Assembly: GCA_037355855.1 (NCBI GenBank)
Contig: CM074759.1
Location: forward strand, 2,418,001 to 2,482,000
Reading direction: 5' to 3'
DNA length: 64,000 nucleotides
DNA from: Pseudo-nitzschia pungens
Taxonomy: Eukaryota > Bacillariophyta > Bacillariophyceae > Bacillariales > Bacillariaceae
Both the position numbers and the translations under genes were made by a program. The notes under the pieces were generated by a model. The model was not told the origin of the DNA, ran no database searches, and was given only the letters and a program-made list of their open reading frames with translations. Numbering within the stretch: position 1 is the first letter of the stretch; the number at the start of each line of letters is the position of its first letter. Shown piece by piece: positions 53,181 through 63,285 of this stretch.

Positions 53181-53296
53181 GGTGTTGATGGTGTTTGTTG
53201 GAGGTACAAGGTGCCTCTGTTGTTGAGGCTATCGATATTTCGTATTCAGTACTGAGTTTTACTGTTTCTACTGTAAAGCACAAACAGTAATTACTG
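53181..53296 (-). other. Family-2 leader with palindrome at the primer-binding-site position
   Basis: Only 116 bp separate the LTR from the gag ATG. CAGTAATTACTG (53285-53296), a perfect 12-bp palindrome, directly abuts the LTR; no TGG-type tRNA site is seen. Downstream sense sequence contains TGTTTGTGCTTTACAG. Confidence 0.55.
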
Positions 53297-53620
53297 TGTT
53301 ACGGTCTAGAGTAGAAATTTCGGAGTAGTATGAAAATTGTGAATGTTTAGATACTTTACGAGATGTTGTTACACAAATTGATAATGGAAGCATATAAAAT
53401 TTGAGGTCGCGAGCATAGCCACATTTTGGCATGCTCTGCCATAAATGTTATTCCATTGTCGACTCCCACGATTAGGCGTATGTTATCTTCTGGGACTCAA
53501 CCATATTAATTAGGGTACATATAAAAATGTATCTATCCCTGAATATAAATGATATTCGATTCCCATATGGGATTCGGTTAATTATTCAATCGTGACTGCT
53601 AGCTACGCTAGCTCGTCACA
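53297..53620 (-). repeat. 5' LTR of element F
   Basis: 324 bp, about three differences from 19084-19407, followed by ATGAT (53621-53625), the same duplication that precedes 19084. Confidence 0.93.
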
Positions 53621-56600
53621 ATGATTTCAAGTAGATTGGTGACTGGATCAATACAGGTTAAGGCCTTGAAGTTGTAGTTCTTGCCTTGGGCTGTGATTTT
53701 CCAAGGGCCTATCAGATCTACATGCACCTCGTTGAATGGTGCTAGAGGGGCTTCTTTTGGTGGAAGTTTCCCGTACTTGGAGTGCTGGTTTTTATATTTA
53801 ATGCAGTTGTCGGGGCAGATGTAGGACTTGCATAAGTTGGTTAAGTTATCTGCATAGAATCGAGCCGAGATAGTTTGATGTAGCCTGGTGGATCCACAAT
53901 GACCCAACAGGAGATGATACCATCTGATGGTATCGTTGGTAAGGGAACCTGGTATGTAAATTTTCCAATTATCGGGATTGGATTGGTTGGCATAGCAGAG
54001 AATTTTATTACCTTCTAATTCTTGATAGAAGAAGGCTTTGGATTGGGTTTTGAACTTGATAGTGGGGTCTTTTTGTTGATGGAGGTAAATGTTCGAGTAG
54101 TTCACCGGGCATACCATATCTTGGTTGTTTGGTAGGTTGACTAGGCATTCATTGTTCAGCAGACAAGTTTGTAGTGCCTGGTCTGCGTCATTGCATAAGT
54201 GCCTGAATGGATTGGGGAACTCTGTTAGAAACAGCTCTTCATCTTGTTTAGGGACTTCAAGTTTCAAAAAATCCACGAGAGTGCCCTCTTCAAGGGCTTT
54301 CTTCCCCTCTGTAGGTGGATCCATCCGGGGTAGTCTGGAGAAGGCATCAGCAAGAACATTCTTTTTGCCTTCCACATAAGTGAGGTTGACACCGAATTCT
54401 TCGAGGAAGAGGCGCCATTGGAGGACTCGTTGGACTGAGAGAGTTCTGAAGGTAAGGTTCTTATGGTCAGTGTATACATTGATGACACCACCAAGTAGCA
54501 TTTTCCTGTACTCTTTGCAGCACAGGACTATTGCGAGGAGTTCTTTCTCCATAGTGGTGTAGTTCTTTTGGGCATCAGATAGTTTCTTGGACCAATAGGC
54601 TATAGGCTTGCCATCTTGTAGGATTGCAGCGCCAAGCTGTAGGTCTGAGGCATCAGTGTACAGTTCAAAGGGCTTGTTAAGGTCTGGATAGGTGTTCAGC
54701 GCATCTGCTGCCACCATTGCTTTCATTTCTTGAAAGGCTTTATCTTGAGCAGGTCCCCAAGTGAAAGCTGAGGGGGCTTTCCTTTGTTTGGCTTTGATAT
54801 GTGCAGCTTGAGGAGTTTTAGTTTGGTTGGGGCCACCAGTGATATTGAAGAGAGGAGCTAGGACATGGGATCTGCGAGGCCACATATCCCTGTAGTAGCC
54901 TACTGCTCCTAGGAAGGATTTGACTTGGGTTACAGTTCTGGGCCGGTCCATGTGTAGGATGGCCTCAATCTTCTTTCTCCAAGGCTTAACAGCTGTAGGC
55001 GTCATCCAATAGCCTAGGAAGTCAGTTTCTTGTACAGCCCAATCACACTTGAGTGGGTTGCATTTAAGGCCATTCTGGTTAAGCCTGTCAAGGATCTTGT
55101 CAATGGTCTTCATATGTAGGTCAAAGGATCCATTGGTCCATATGCCAATGTCATCAATATAGACTGTGCAGTCAGTGTCTTGGAGGATGTCTTCCATGAG
55201 TTGTTGGGCAACGTCGGGGGAGACTTTAACCCCCATTGGTAGTCTCTGATATTCATAGCATCCGTATGGGGTGACTATGGTACATAGTTTCTTGCTTGCG
55301 TCATCTAGTTCAAAGCAGTAGTATTGCATGGACAAGTCAATCTTGGTGAAGTGAGTATATTTGCCTCTCTTGTTCATGATATCTTGTATCCGGGGTATTG
55401 GATACGGACGTCTCTCAAGAAGTTCATTTAGTTCTCTGAAGTCTGATACCCATCTAACTCTATTGTCTTTCTTTGGTACTATGAAGGTTGGGAAGGCCCA
55501 TTCAGCCGGTCCAGTGCAGCGCTTTAATACTCCATCATTACATAGATTCTGGAGCTCCCTTTTGAATAGGTCTTCGCGCTTGTATGCCACTGGATAAGGC
55601 TTCTTGTGTATGGGCTTGGATCCGGGCTTTAGTCTTAGAGAGATCTTCTTGTGTGGATATTTCCCAAGTTCTCCATTGAAGACGTTGGGGTACTTGCTTA
55701 GTATTGCTTGGAACTGCTGTTGCTCTGTTTTGGACATGTGGGACTGTTGCTTTGCGACTGTGGATGGATCTGTTTCTTGGTAGGCTCTGTCTAGGACTTG
55801 TATGGGTTGGAAAAGGAGAGATCATCAGCAAAGAGTTCAGCATCTTCAAGTTCTTCCATGAGCATGGTGTGGTTCATGTCATGGTATATGGAGGTATCTT
55901 TCATAGGAATAGTTCTGTCCATCCATTGAACTGCTCCGGTATTGAATAGGAGATTGATGTTTGCTAGGTGGAGGAAGTCTCTGCCTAGTATTAGATCATA
56001 TCTGCAGTTCGGGGAGTGGAAGAGTCTTGCCTGTTGTCGGTCGATAGTATAGTTGCCAAACTCTTGTAGCTTTATGTTCTTCATGATGATGTATTCGGTA
56101 GTATCAAAGGTTCCATTCGCTGTAGTTGTTAGAACTTGATGCTTGCTTCTGATTGGTAGTGTGCCAAATGGTAGTGCTCTTTTATTGATTAGAGTTCCAG
56201 AGGATCCACTATCGAGTAATGCGAGTAGTGGTCTTGCTTTGAGAGGTATGCCTTGTATGTACTGTACATTGGTTAGTAGAATAGGAGACACGTTGCTCTT
56301 ATTCTTTGATGCCTGTTCTGCTGGGTATTTCGAAGTGTTTTTCGATGTATTTCCAGCAGGTGACAGCAGCTTTAAATAATTTTGTTCCAGCGCACCTCCT
56401 TTGGTGTAGTCTTTGGAATTTTTGGTATTGCAATAGAGGTTTTTTGCTGTACCAGTAGACCAATTTCTTGCTAGGGACAAGGTTGGTCTATTTGTTGCTG
56501 CTGTCTTATTCGGATCGATTGTGGTAATCGATGTCGCGTCTGTTGTACCCTTGGATCGGTTCGATTGTAATCGATTCGGATCCATGTTCGTATTGCTCTT

Positions 56601-56828
56601 GTCAGAGAATCGAACTGTTTTTATTGTAGTTGCTGCGTTTGCAGTCTTTGCTGAGCGCTCAACAGGACTCCATCCTGTAGGTTCCTTCCCCTCTTTCTCC
56701 GGGAGATCTCCTCCATGCGTCATCCCAGTCAGCTGTGCTGTACTGGCATCCAGGGCCTGTGGCGCCGGAGGCAAGGTGATTGCTGGTTTTGGGGGACCTT
56801 TAGGTCTCTTATTGGAGTGGTGGTGATA
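53621..56828 (-). pseudogene. Pol of element G (linker, protease, RT, RNase H, integrase start), frameshifted
   Basis: Sense order from 56828: Pro/Thr-rich linker in frame with gag after its TGA, protease (LLDSGSSGTLI), RT (YIDDIGIW), RNase H (YTDASD, TDHKNL, ADAFSRL), integrase zinc-binding region (HLLLGHCGS, CPDNC) and first catalytic aspartate (VDLIGP), cut at NLLEII by F. Near 55796 ten bases present in F and C are missing (CTAG|GACTTG), shifting the frame between protease and RT. The remainder of the integrase is at 18370-19083. Sequence identity to F is very high. Confidence 0.9.
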
Positions 56829-57720
56829 TCATGGGAGCCACACGAGATCGCCATCGATGCTGCGGCCCGTGCGTCCTCCATGTTCTGAATGATACGCTTC
56901 CATGGCTGCCTTCATGTGGGCTTGGAAGGTTTCATTGCTTCCTGCAGTTAGTTGACATTGAGAGTGGAAGGTCTCGCTGCTGGAGTTTTGGGTAGGTCCC
57001 TTGTTGTTGGGACCCTTGTAATTTTTAGAATATTTATTCTTGGGGCACTCAGACCAATCATGATTATGTCCCGGGATTCTACAAGGATTGGATTTCTTTT
57101 TGTTCCTCTGGTTGTTCTTGTGGTTGCTGGAGCGCTTGTTGTTGTTGTTGTTAGAACTGTTAGGACGTCTCCCATTGTTCTTATTCTTTTGCTTGCTAAG
57201 TCTATCGAGACTGCTCATGTGGTCCACAATGAACTGAGGTGTGGTACGTTGAGTAACTCCTTGGTGTATTTGGACATAGTCTTCTATCCAGGAGTTTGGA
57301 TAGCTGTGTAGAAGGATGGTGACTTGCTGGAGGTGATCCAAGTTGATCACATAACCATGTAATTTTGCGGTATATTTGATGAGGGTCATGAGCCGGTCGG
57401 TGTGGTCTTTACAGGTTGACTCCACTTTCTTTTTGCATGCTGAGCTTCTGAGATATATGTGCATTAGGTCTCGGGCATCTTCAGCGTTGCAGTAGAGTTT
57501 GATGAAGGCTCCAAACGCTGATTGGAAGCCTTGTCGTGTAAGTGGGTAGAGTCTTTGTCCATTCGGTCTCTGCGTCCGAGCAAGCGCTCTCCATTTGGTT
57601 TGTGAGTCAACACAAAGGCAGCGTCCAAAGTAACGTGTGAGCGCTGTATCTGGAATTCCTATGTCCTCTGTTGCGTTTAGAAAGGCTTCTTCGGTGTGGA
57701 GTAGCAGGCGAAATTTTTTT
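56829..57720 (-). pseudogene. Gag of element G, N-terminus missing
   Basis: Open to the stop TGA at 56829-56831. It contains RCLCVDSQTKW, LYCNAEDARDLMHIYLRS, CKDHTDRLMTLIKYTAKLHG and LLHSYPNSWIEDY, then a basic Asn-rich stretch, zinc knuckle CRIPGHNHDWSEC and SIDGDLVWLP. The capsid-like half is only moderately similar to the F/C gag, while the zinc-knuckle end is close to it. Similarity ends near 57720; the frame runs on to 57848 by chance. The stop is in frame with pol, as in C/F. Confidence 0.85.
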
Positions 57721-58033
57721 TCAAAATTGCTTGCCAATAGAAAGATATTGCTTGTTAGCAAGGGAAGGATAATAATAAGAGTAGCAATAATAGCAGCACA
57801 CGAGGTACTGGCAAAAGGTGGCATATGGTACCTACTGACTCTACCCAAGGCAGTAGCATGATGACAGTTGGTAGCATAGCTTGTAGCATAATATACTAGT
57901 GGTTCATAGTGTATGCTGTACTATATGATCCATAGCACTGCTATATGGTATATTGGGGTATGTACAGATGATAAATAATCATACTATTGGGTGTAGCAAA
58001 ATATATGCAGAAGTATATGTATTTATATATACC
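57721..58033. other. AT-rich sequence between truncated G and the second LINE
   Basis: No gene seen. It holds GTAGCA- and GTATA-rich short repeats. It replaces the expected G gag start and 5' LTR, so it is either the flank of a deletion or an unidentified insertion. Confidence 0.4.
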
Positions 58034-58489
58034 ACAATTTGCGCAACGCGCATTTTGTCCGATGTTCCGATGTTCCAGTACTAAAAATACGTGTATTTCT
58101 ACACAACTTTACAATGCGATATCTCGCTCCCTTCTACACCCCCAATCACAATACCAGGACCTACACATACTAACAGCAACCTCGCCGTTTTGATTCTGCT
58201 ATCAGTTACGTTGCTGGCTCCTTTGTTTGGTTGCGTTGGTTGCTTATTCACCACTAGACGACCGATCGATCGGCAACAGCAGCAGCAGAAGCAGCACCAA
58301 ATTCGACACATAATTTTCTACAGCAATTCCAGTACAGATTATACCAACAACAACGTTCGAATCAATCTGTTTCCCAGCTCCATCCCCCAAGGCCCCTAAG
58401 TATATCTTATACTTAATGTTCTACACTGTTTCCAAGCTGCTTAAGTGATTCGCACTTAATGTTCTTCCACTGTAGGAATATTTCTATAA

Positions 58490-59440
58490 GAAATGCCAGA
58501 GGTCATCTGTTTTCAAGTCCATTGCCCTGCTGGACCATAAGTGTTTTGGCTTATGGTCCTACTGTTTTCTGACCCAAGCCCCAAAGCCGCTAAGTACAGT
58601 TTGCTTATGGCTCTCCTACCCACATATACCTCTCAGGTGTACAGTCTAAATGTCATCTGTTTCCAAGTCTACTGCCCTGCTGGACCATAAGTGTTTTCGC
58701 TTATGGTCCTACTGTTTTCTTACCCAAGCCCCAAAGCCGCTAAGTACAGTTTGCTTAAGGCTCTCCTACCTACATATACCTCTCAGGTGTACAGTATAAA
58801 TGTCATCTGTTTCCAAGTCTACTGCCCTGATGGACCATAAGTGTTTTCGCTTAAGGTTCTACTGTTTTCTAACCCAAGCCCCAAAGCCGCTAAGTACAGT
58901 TTGCTTAAGGCTCTCCTACCTACATATACCTCTCAGGTGTACAGTCTAAATGTCATCTGTTTTCAAGTCTACTGCCCTGCTGGACCATAAGTGTTTTCGC
59001 TTATGTTCCTACTGTTTTCTAACCCAAGCCCCAAAGCCGCTAAGTACAGTTTGCTTAAGGCTCTCCTACCTACATATACCTCTCAGGTGTACAGTCTAAA
59101 TGTCATCTGTTTTCAAGTCTACTGCCCTGCTGGACCATAAGTGTTTTCGCTTATGGTCCTACTGTTTTCTGACCCAAGCCCCAATGCCACTAAGTATTAG
59201 GCTCTCCTACCCTACATATACCTCTCAGGTGCACAGTATAAATGTCACCTATTTTCAAGTCTACTGCCCTGCTGGACCATAAGTGTTTTCGCTTATGGTC
59301 CTACTGTTTTCTGACCCAAGCCCCAAAGTCGCTAAGTATTCTTTACTTAATGCACCCTCACCTACATATACCTTCCCAGTGCACAGTACAGCTGCCACCT
59401 GTTTTCAAGTCTACAGCCCTGATGGTCCATAAGTGTTATC
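58490..59440 (+). repeat. 150-bp tandem monomers of the second LINE, about 6 copies
   Basis: TGTCATCTGTTTCCAAGTCT-type starts lie at about 58502, 58651, 58801, 58951, 59101 and 59243: 150 bp apart, then shortened. Each unit holds GGACCATAAGTGTTTTCGCT and CAAGCCCCAAAGCCGCTAAG. The last copies are diverged. Confidence 0.9.
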
Positions 59441-59459
59441 ACTTAGAGCCCTTGTTTCC

Positions 59460-59800
59460 AAGCTACTACGGAAGAGCAAGTTCAAGTTCGAACAGAAGGA
59501 CAGCTGTTACGAATTTGAATTTGGTAGTAGGCTCCACTGCCTCTACGTGTTCTCTACTACGAAGTTCGAACAGGAGGCCAGCTGTTCCGAATTTGGTAGT
59601 AGGCTCCGTACTATATGTACCATACAGTGGTAAGGAATGTGTTTGGGGCACTCGCATTACTGATGCTACAATACAGCATGCAGAGACCAGTTTTGCTTGC
59701 GTCAGCTGACCACTTGCACTACTGATGCTGCAATCCAGCATACAGAGAGCAGTTTTGCTCGTGTCAGCTGACCACTCCTAGCATTACTGATGCTGTACAG
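59460..59800 (+). repeat. Shorter repeats downstream of the 150-bp array
   Basis: GAATTTGGTAGTAGGCTCC occurs near 59518 and 59589 with neighbouring AGTTCGAACAG. Then GCATTACTGATGCTACAATA-type units with CAGTTTTGCTTGCGTCAGCTG recur at about 59654, 59717 and 59783. Confidence 0.75.
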
Positions 59801-59930
59801 CAGCATGCCAGGGACAGTTTTGCTTGTGTCTTTCCCTTTCACGTTCTTGTTACCCCGTCTCCTGTACGCTTTGCAACAGCAGTGTCTGTTGTGCTCTGGA
59901 CTGGTTCGTTCTTACCCTGCTTCTTACTAA

Positions 59931-60112
59931 TGCCATACCCCGGGTCTACTAATGAATGAAGTAGTGATATGCAAATTGTGAGCTCTATCAATTAGTCTAT
60001 TGCTATTGCTTTCGATCGGCATTTGGAATCGGCGATTCCAACGCCTCGCTAATTTATCCTCAACCTTAATCCAGTCCCGAGTAGACTCGTGACTGTATTC
60101 CGGTGCACGGCA
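59931..60112 (-). repeat. 3' LTR of element E
   Basis: 182 bp with family-1 ends TGCCATACCCC and GTGCACGGCA but a diverged centre (GAATCGGCGATTCCAACG and GAGTAGACTCGTGACTG), intermediate between the A and B types. Confidence 0.88.
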
Positions 60113-60131
60113 TGCTCCTCCATGGTACTGT

Positions 60132-60195
60132 AATAATAATAATATACGTATTTAAATAACTTTAATCACCAAAGGTGAAACTAAATTACTCAGTC
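60132..60195 (-). mobile_element. 64-bp 5'-truncated LINE insertion in pol of E
   Basis: Plus strand AATAATAATAATATACGTAT to ACTAAATTACTCAGTC matches the 3' terminus of the 13.2-kb LINE (35421-35483) with small differences. It replaces bases equivalent to 27071-27243 of B. A 3'-anchored, severely truncated copy with target deletion fits aborted target-primed reverse transcription. Confidence 0.88.
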
Positions 60196-63100
60196 GGTGA
60201 CATAGTCTCCTTCTTTGTAGACATGGGGAATCCTCTTCTGGTTCTCCCTGACGTTGCTCTTGTGGATGCTTTTCTGCTTCCTTGCTTGGATTGCTTCCCA
60301 ATCCACTGGGAAGTTCACCGGCATGAACATGTCTCTGCCAAACACCAACTGTGCTGGGGAGTACCCCAGGGTGGTGTGAATGGCGCTTCTGATAGCATAT
60401 GCTGCCTTGGTGGTGAATTCCTCAAAAGGGTCCTCCTCGTGGAGGTCCCTGTTTTCCAGGTTGAAGGACAACAGACAGTCCTTTAATACCTGATGGATCC
60501 TTTCCAACACCGAGTTGGATTGTGGGTTCCAAGCCCCACTGGGCTTTCTTTTCATCCCCATGTTCTCGCAGAGCTCTTGGAACTCTGCTTTGAACTCACT
60601 CCCGCCATCAAAGCCAATTTCCTTTGGGCGCGGATATCTTGCCAGCCAGGTACTGTCCAACAGTCGTTGAGTTTCTGCTGCATTTGGGGAGTCCTTCAGG
60701 TGAGCCAGTTCAAACCATCCGGTCACTGGGTCCACCATGGTGAGGACATGGATTTGGTAGTCTTTACCATTTTTGTTGTGGACAGTTGCAGGTCCCCAGA
60801 GGTCCACATTGACCCTCTGCCATTTGGTGACCTCAGCTGCTTTTTCCGGTAGTAGTCCATACTTCTTCCGGCCACTCTTCTTAAACATCTGACACGTGTG
60901 GCAGTGCTTACAAAGGTCCTGGACGTCCTTCCGTAGGCCTTTCCAGGTGAAGACTGAGCGTATGCTCTGTTCCATTCTCTTTTCCCCCGGGTGCACCAAC
61001 ATGGTGTGGTACCACTCCATCACTTTTTGTTTGAGTTTGTCGGGAATCAGGATCTTGCCTTCTTTGTGGATGAGACTGAAACCTTCCACATTTTTGGTAG
61101 TTAGGCCTTTGTCTTTTTCCAAAGCATTCATGATTTTCGTGTCCTTCTGCTGGTAGAACTGAATCATGTCCGGAGCAAGTGGGAATGCATTATTGCCCTG
61201 GAATTCTTCCGGTGATTCTCCAAGTGGGAATAGGAGTTGCCGGAGGTGCTCTTCCTCATCCGCGTAGGTGAGGGGCTTATTTGGTGGTAGCCATTCCACT
61301 GTGTCCGCTGGATCATCCGTAATGTCCAGGCGAGACAGCGCGTCTGCTGCATCATTGTCTTTGCCAGCAACGTGCTTGACTACCGGATGGAACTCCTCCA
61401 TGAGGAGTCTCCACCGGACCATTCTTTGGGTCGGCATCTGCTGATACAATAGGTTCAGGTGATCCGTGTGAATGGTTACATCTTGTCCTCGTAGGATTCC
61501 TTCAAACGCTTTCAAGCCTTCTACTATGCCAAGGAGTTCTTTTTCCCCGACAGTGTAGTTGAGCTGCGCTGAGTTCAGTTTCCTTGTGTAGAAACCAAGG
61601 GGTTTGCCATCTTGGCATACGGTTGCTCCCAGTTGCCTGTCACTGGCGTCTGAGTAGAGATGAAATGGTTTCGTAAAATCCGGGAATGCGAGTTTCGCTT
61701 CATCTGCGAGCATCCTCTTCGCCTCCATGAAAGCTTTCTGCTCTGCTGGGCCCCAGTACCAATTCAGTTTCCCCTTCTTGCCCGCAAGCTTGTTGAGGGG
61801 GGCCAGGATGTGGGAGCGGCGCTTCCACATGTCCCTGTAGAAATTGACCATCCCAAGGAACATCTTGAGTTGCTTGGTGTTCTTGGGGGGTTCCAGGCGC
61901 TTCATCGCCTCCAGCTTCTTTGGCTGGGGCTGAATGCCCTCTGTTGTTAACAGAAATCCCAGGTATTCCACTTCTTTTTGCATGAAGAAGGATTTTCTGA
62001 GGTTGGCGCGAAAGCCAGCATCATCCAGTCTTTGTAGGACTGTATCGATTTTGTCGAGGTGATCCTGCTCAGATTCCCCCTCGCGTTGAATGATTAGAAT
62101 ATCATCGATGTAGACAAGGACGTAGTCCAGATCCCCTAGGAGGTTCATCATGACGGACTGGAAGATATCCGGTGCGCATGCGATTCCCATTGCCAGTCTC
62201 TTGTAGGCATACTTTCCCCATGGTAAAATGGTAGAGCAAATCTTTTGGCTCTCCTTGCAGATGGGGATGGTATAGTATCCTTGGGACAAGTCCAGCGCCG
62301 TAGCTGATTTGAACTTTTGTAGTCTTTGGATGGTTTCCCCAATGCGTGGTAGAGGGAACGGCTTTCGTTGAATGGCTGCATTCATCTTCCGAAAATCCGT
62401 AAGGACTCGTATGTCCCCTGTCTTTTTGGGTTGACAGAACGTCGGTGATGCCCATGGTGAGTCATCATCATGTGGAAGTTTCTCCAGGACTCCAATGTCA
62501 CAGAGCCTGTTGATTTCCTTCCGGAGTGCTTGTTCAAAGGCATGGGGTACTGAATAGTACCGCTGCCTGACCGGTTTAACCCCTGGTTGGAGTTCAATAG
62601 ATACCGGTTCAATATTCTTGAGCAGTCCCAGACCTCCTCCAAAGAGTGTGGGGAACTTCTTCAATGTTTTCTTCAGGGCCTCCTTGGACGCGTCTGTGAT
62701 CTCCAGGTCGTTGACCATGGAGTCTACGTCTACTTTGGAGTAGTCGGCGTCCAGGATCTTGGCTTGCCTTTCTTCCTCCTGTTGGAGGATCGGACTCTGT
62801 GTGTTGGCAAAGAATACTGCCTCACATTTGTCCGGGTCAGAGAGTTCCCCCATCCCCTTCATGGGGATGGAGTCACCTTGCCACGAGATTGTTCGGGAGC
62901 TGTATTTGATATCCAGTCCCAATTGTGCCATTAGGTCAGATCCTATGATCACGTCATAGGGTACCTCCTCGTGGTGATGATACTCATCCACTTGGAAGGT
63001 CCACTTGATGGTCTTTGAGTTTGAAAACTCTATCAACTTCAGTCCCACTGAAGCCGCGGACTTTGTTCGAAATTTGCCCCCATAGGTGTTATAGGTGACA

Positions 63101-63285
63101 GATCGTTGGTCCCGGTTCGTAAGTTGACTTCGGTCGACAAAGTGTTTTAGGATTATGGACTTGGAGCATCCTGAGTCCAGTAGGCCCCGGAGCATCCTCC
63201 CCCTTCCCTTGTGGTCCAGCACCTCCACACAGACGTCCGCAAATCGATTGACGATGCGTGGTCCGGTGTGGATGGCGTCGGCCAT
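60190..63285 (-). pseudogene. Pol of element E, C-terminus lost
   Basis: 1031 codons with protease DSG, RT (LDLSQGYY, YIDDILII), RNase H (YSDASD, HTDHLN, DAADALSR) and integrase catalytic VDLWGP, FDGGSEF, VLERIH all present. After KEGDYVT the frame enters the LINE scrap and stops after one codon. About 57 residues are missing compared with B, including the GPYKV (GPY/F) integrase module thought to help DNA binding. The ATG at 63285 abuts gag TGA. Confidence 0.9.

Larger units (their letters stand above)
22970..53296 (-). mobile_element. LTR retrotransposon C (family 2), left half nested in F, right end fused
   Basis: C begins with its own 324-bp 3' LTR (22970-23293), placed directly inside the F pol gene (left flank CGGTG). 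Its pol follows (23324-26862), is interrupted by B, resumes at 32697 with the pol N-terminus and gag C-terminus (to 33393), is interrupted by D, and resumes at 52475 with gag. It ends at an LTR that matches F rather than C, so the boundary between C and F sequence lies somewhere in gag, the leader or that LTR and cannot be placed exactly. Confidence 0.75.
19084..53620 (-). mobile_element. LTR retrotransposon F (family 2), nested in G and partly fused to C
   Basis: LTRs at 19084-19407 and 53297-53620 are both 324 bp, differ at about three positions, and are flanked by ATGAT on both sides, so they are the two ends of one insertion. The pol gene runs from 19438 to 22969, where the LTR of C begins. 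The sequence from 23294 to the gag and 5' LTR on the right belongs to C and/or F. C's own right LTR and F's second pol/gag half cannot both be found, which implies deletion by recombination between the two like-oriented copies. Confidence 0.85.
18019..57720 (-). mobile_element. LTR retrotransposon G (family 2), outermost host of the nest, 5' truncated
   Basis: The oldest element of the nest. Its 3' LTR is at 18019-18340 and the pol C-terminus at 18370-19083. It is then interrupted by element F and everything inside F (19084-53620). The sequence resumes at 53621 with pol, then protease (to 56828) and gag to about 57720. The break is proven by the 5-bp duplication ATGAT (19079-19083 and 53621-53625), which also joins the integrase coding sequence correctly. 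The 5' LTR and start of gag are missing: similarity to family-2 gag stops near 57720. Pol has a 10-bp deletion near 55796. Defective. Confidence 0.88.
58034..59930 (+). mobile_element. Second LINE, 5' region only, interrupted by element E
   Basis: Starts ACAATTTGCGCAACGCGC at 58034 and aligns with the 5' terminus of the 13.2-kb LINE for about 300 bp (TTCCGATGTTCCAGTACT, GATTCTGCTAT, GACACATAATTT). It is followed by a 150-bp tandem array and 62-67-bp repeats, unlike the arrays of the first copy. No ORF1 or ORF2 is reached before the E LTR at 59931; the remainder, if present, lies beyond the window. Confidence 0.75.

Noticed and set aside
57722..57820. Similarity to 5378-5450 (shared GATATTGCT, AGCAGCAC and CTGGCAAA) as a dispersed SINE-like repeat
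   Set aside because: The match is short and gapped and cannot be told from chance by eye; a BLAST of both against the genome would decide.
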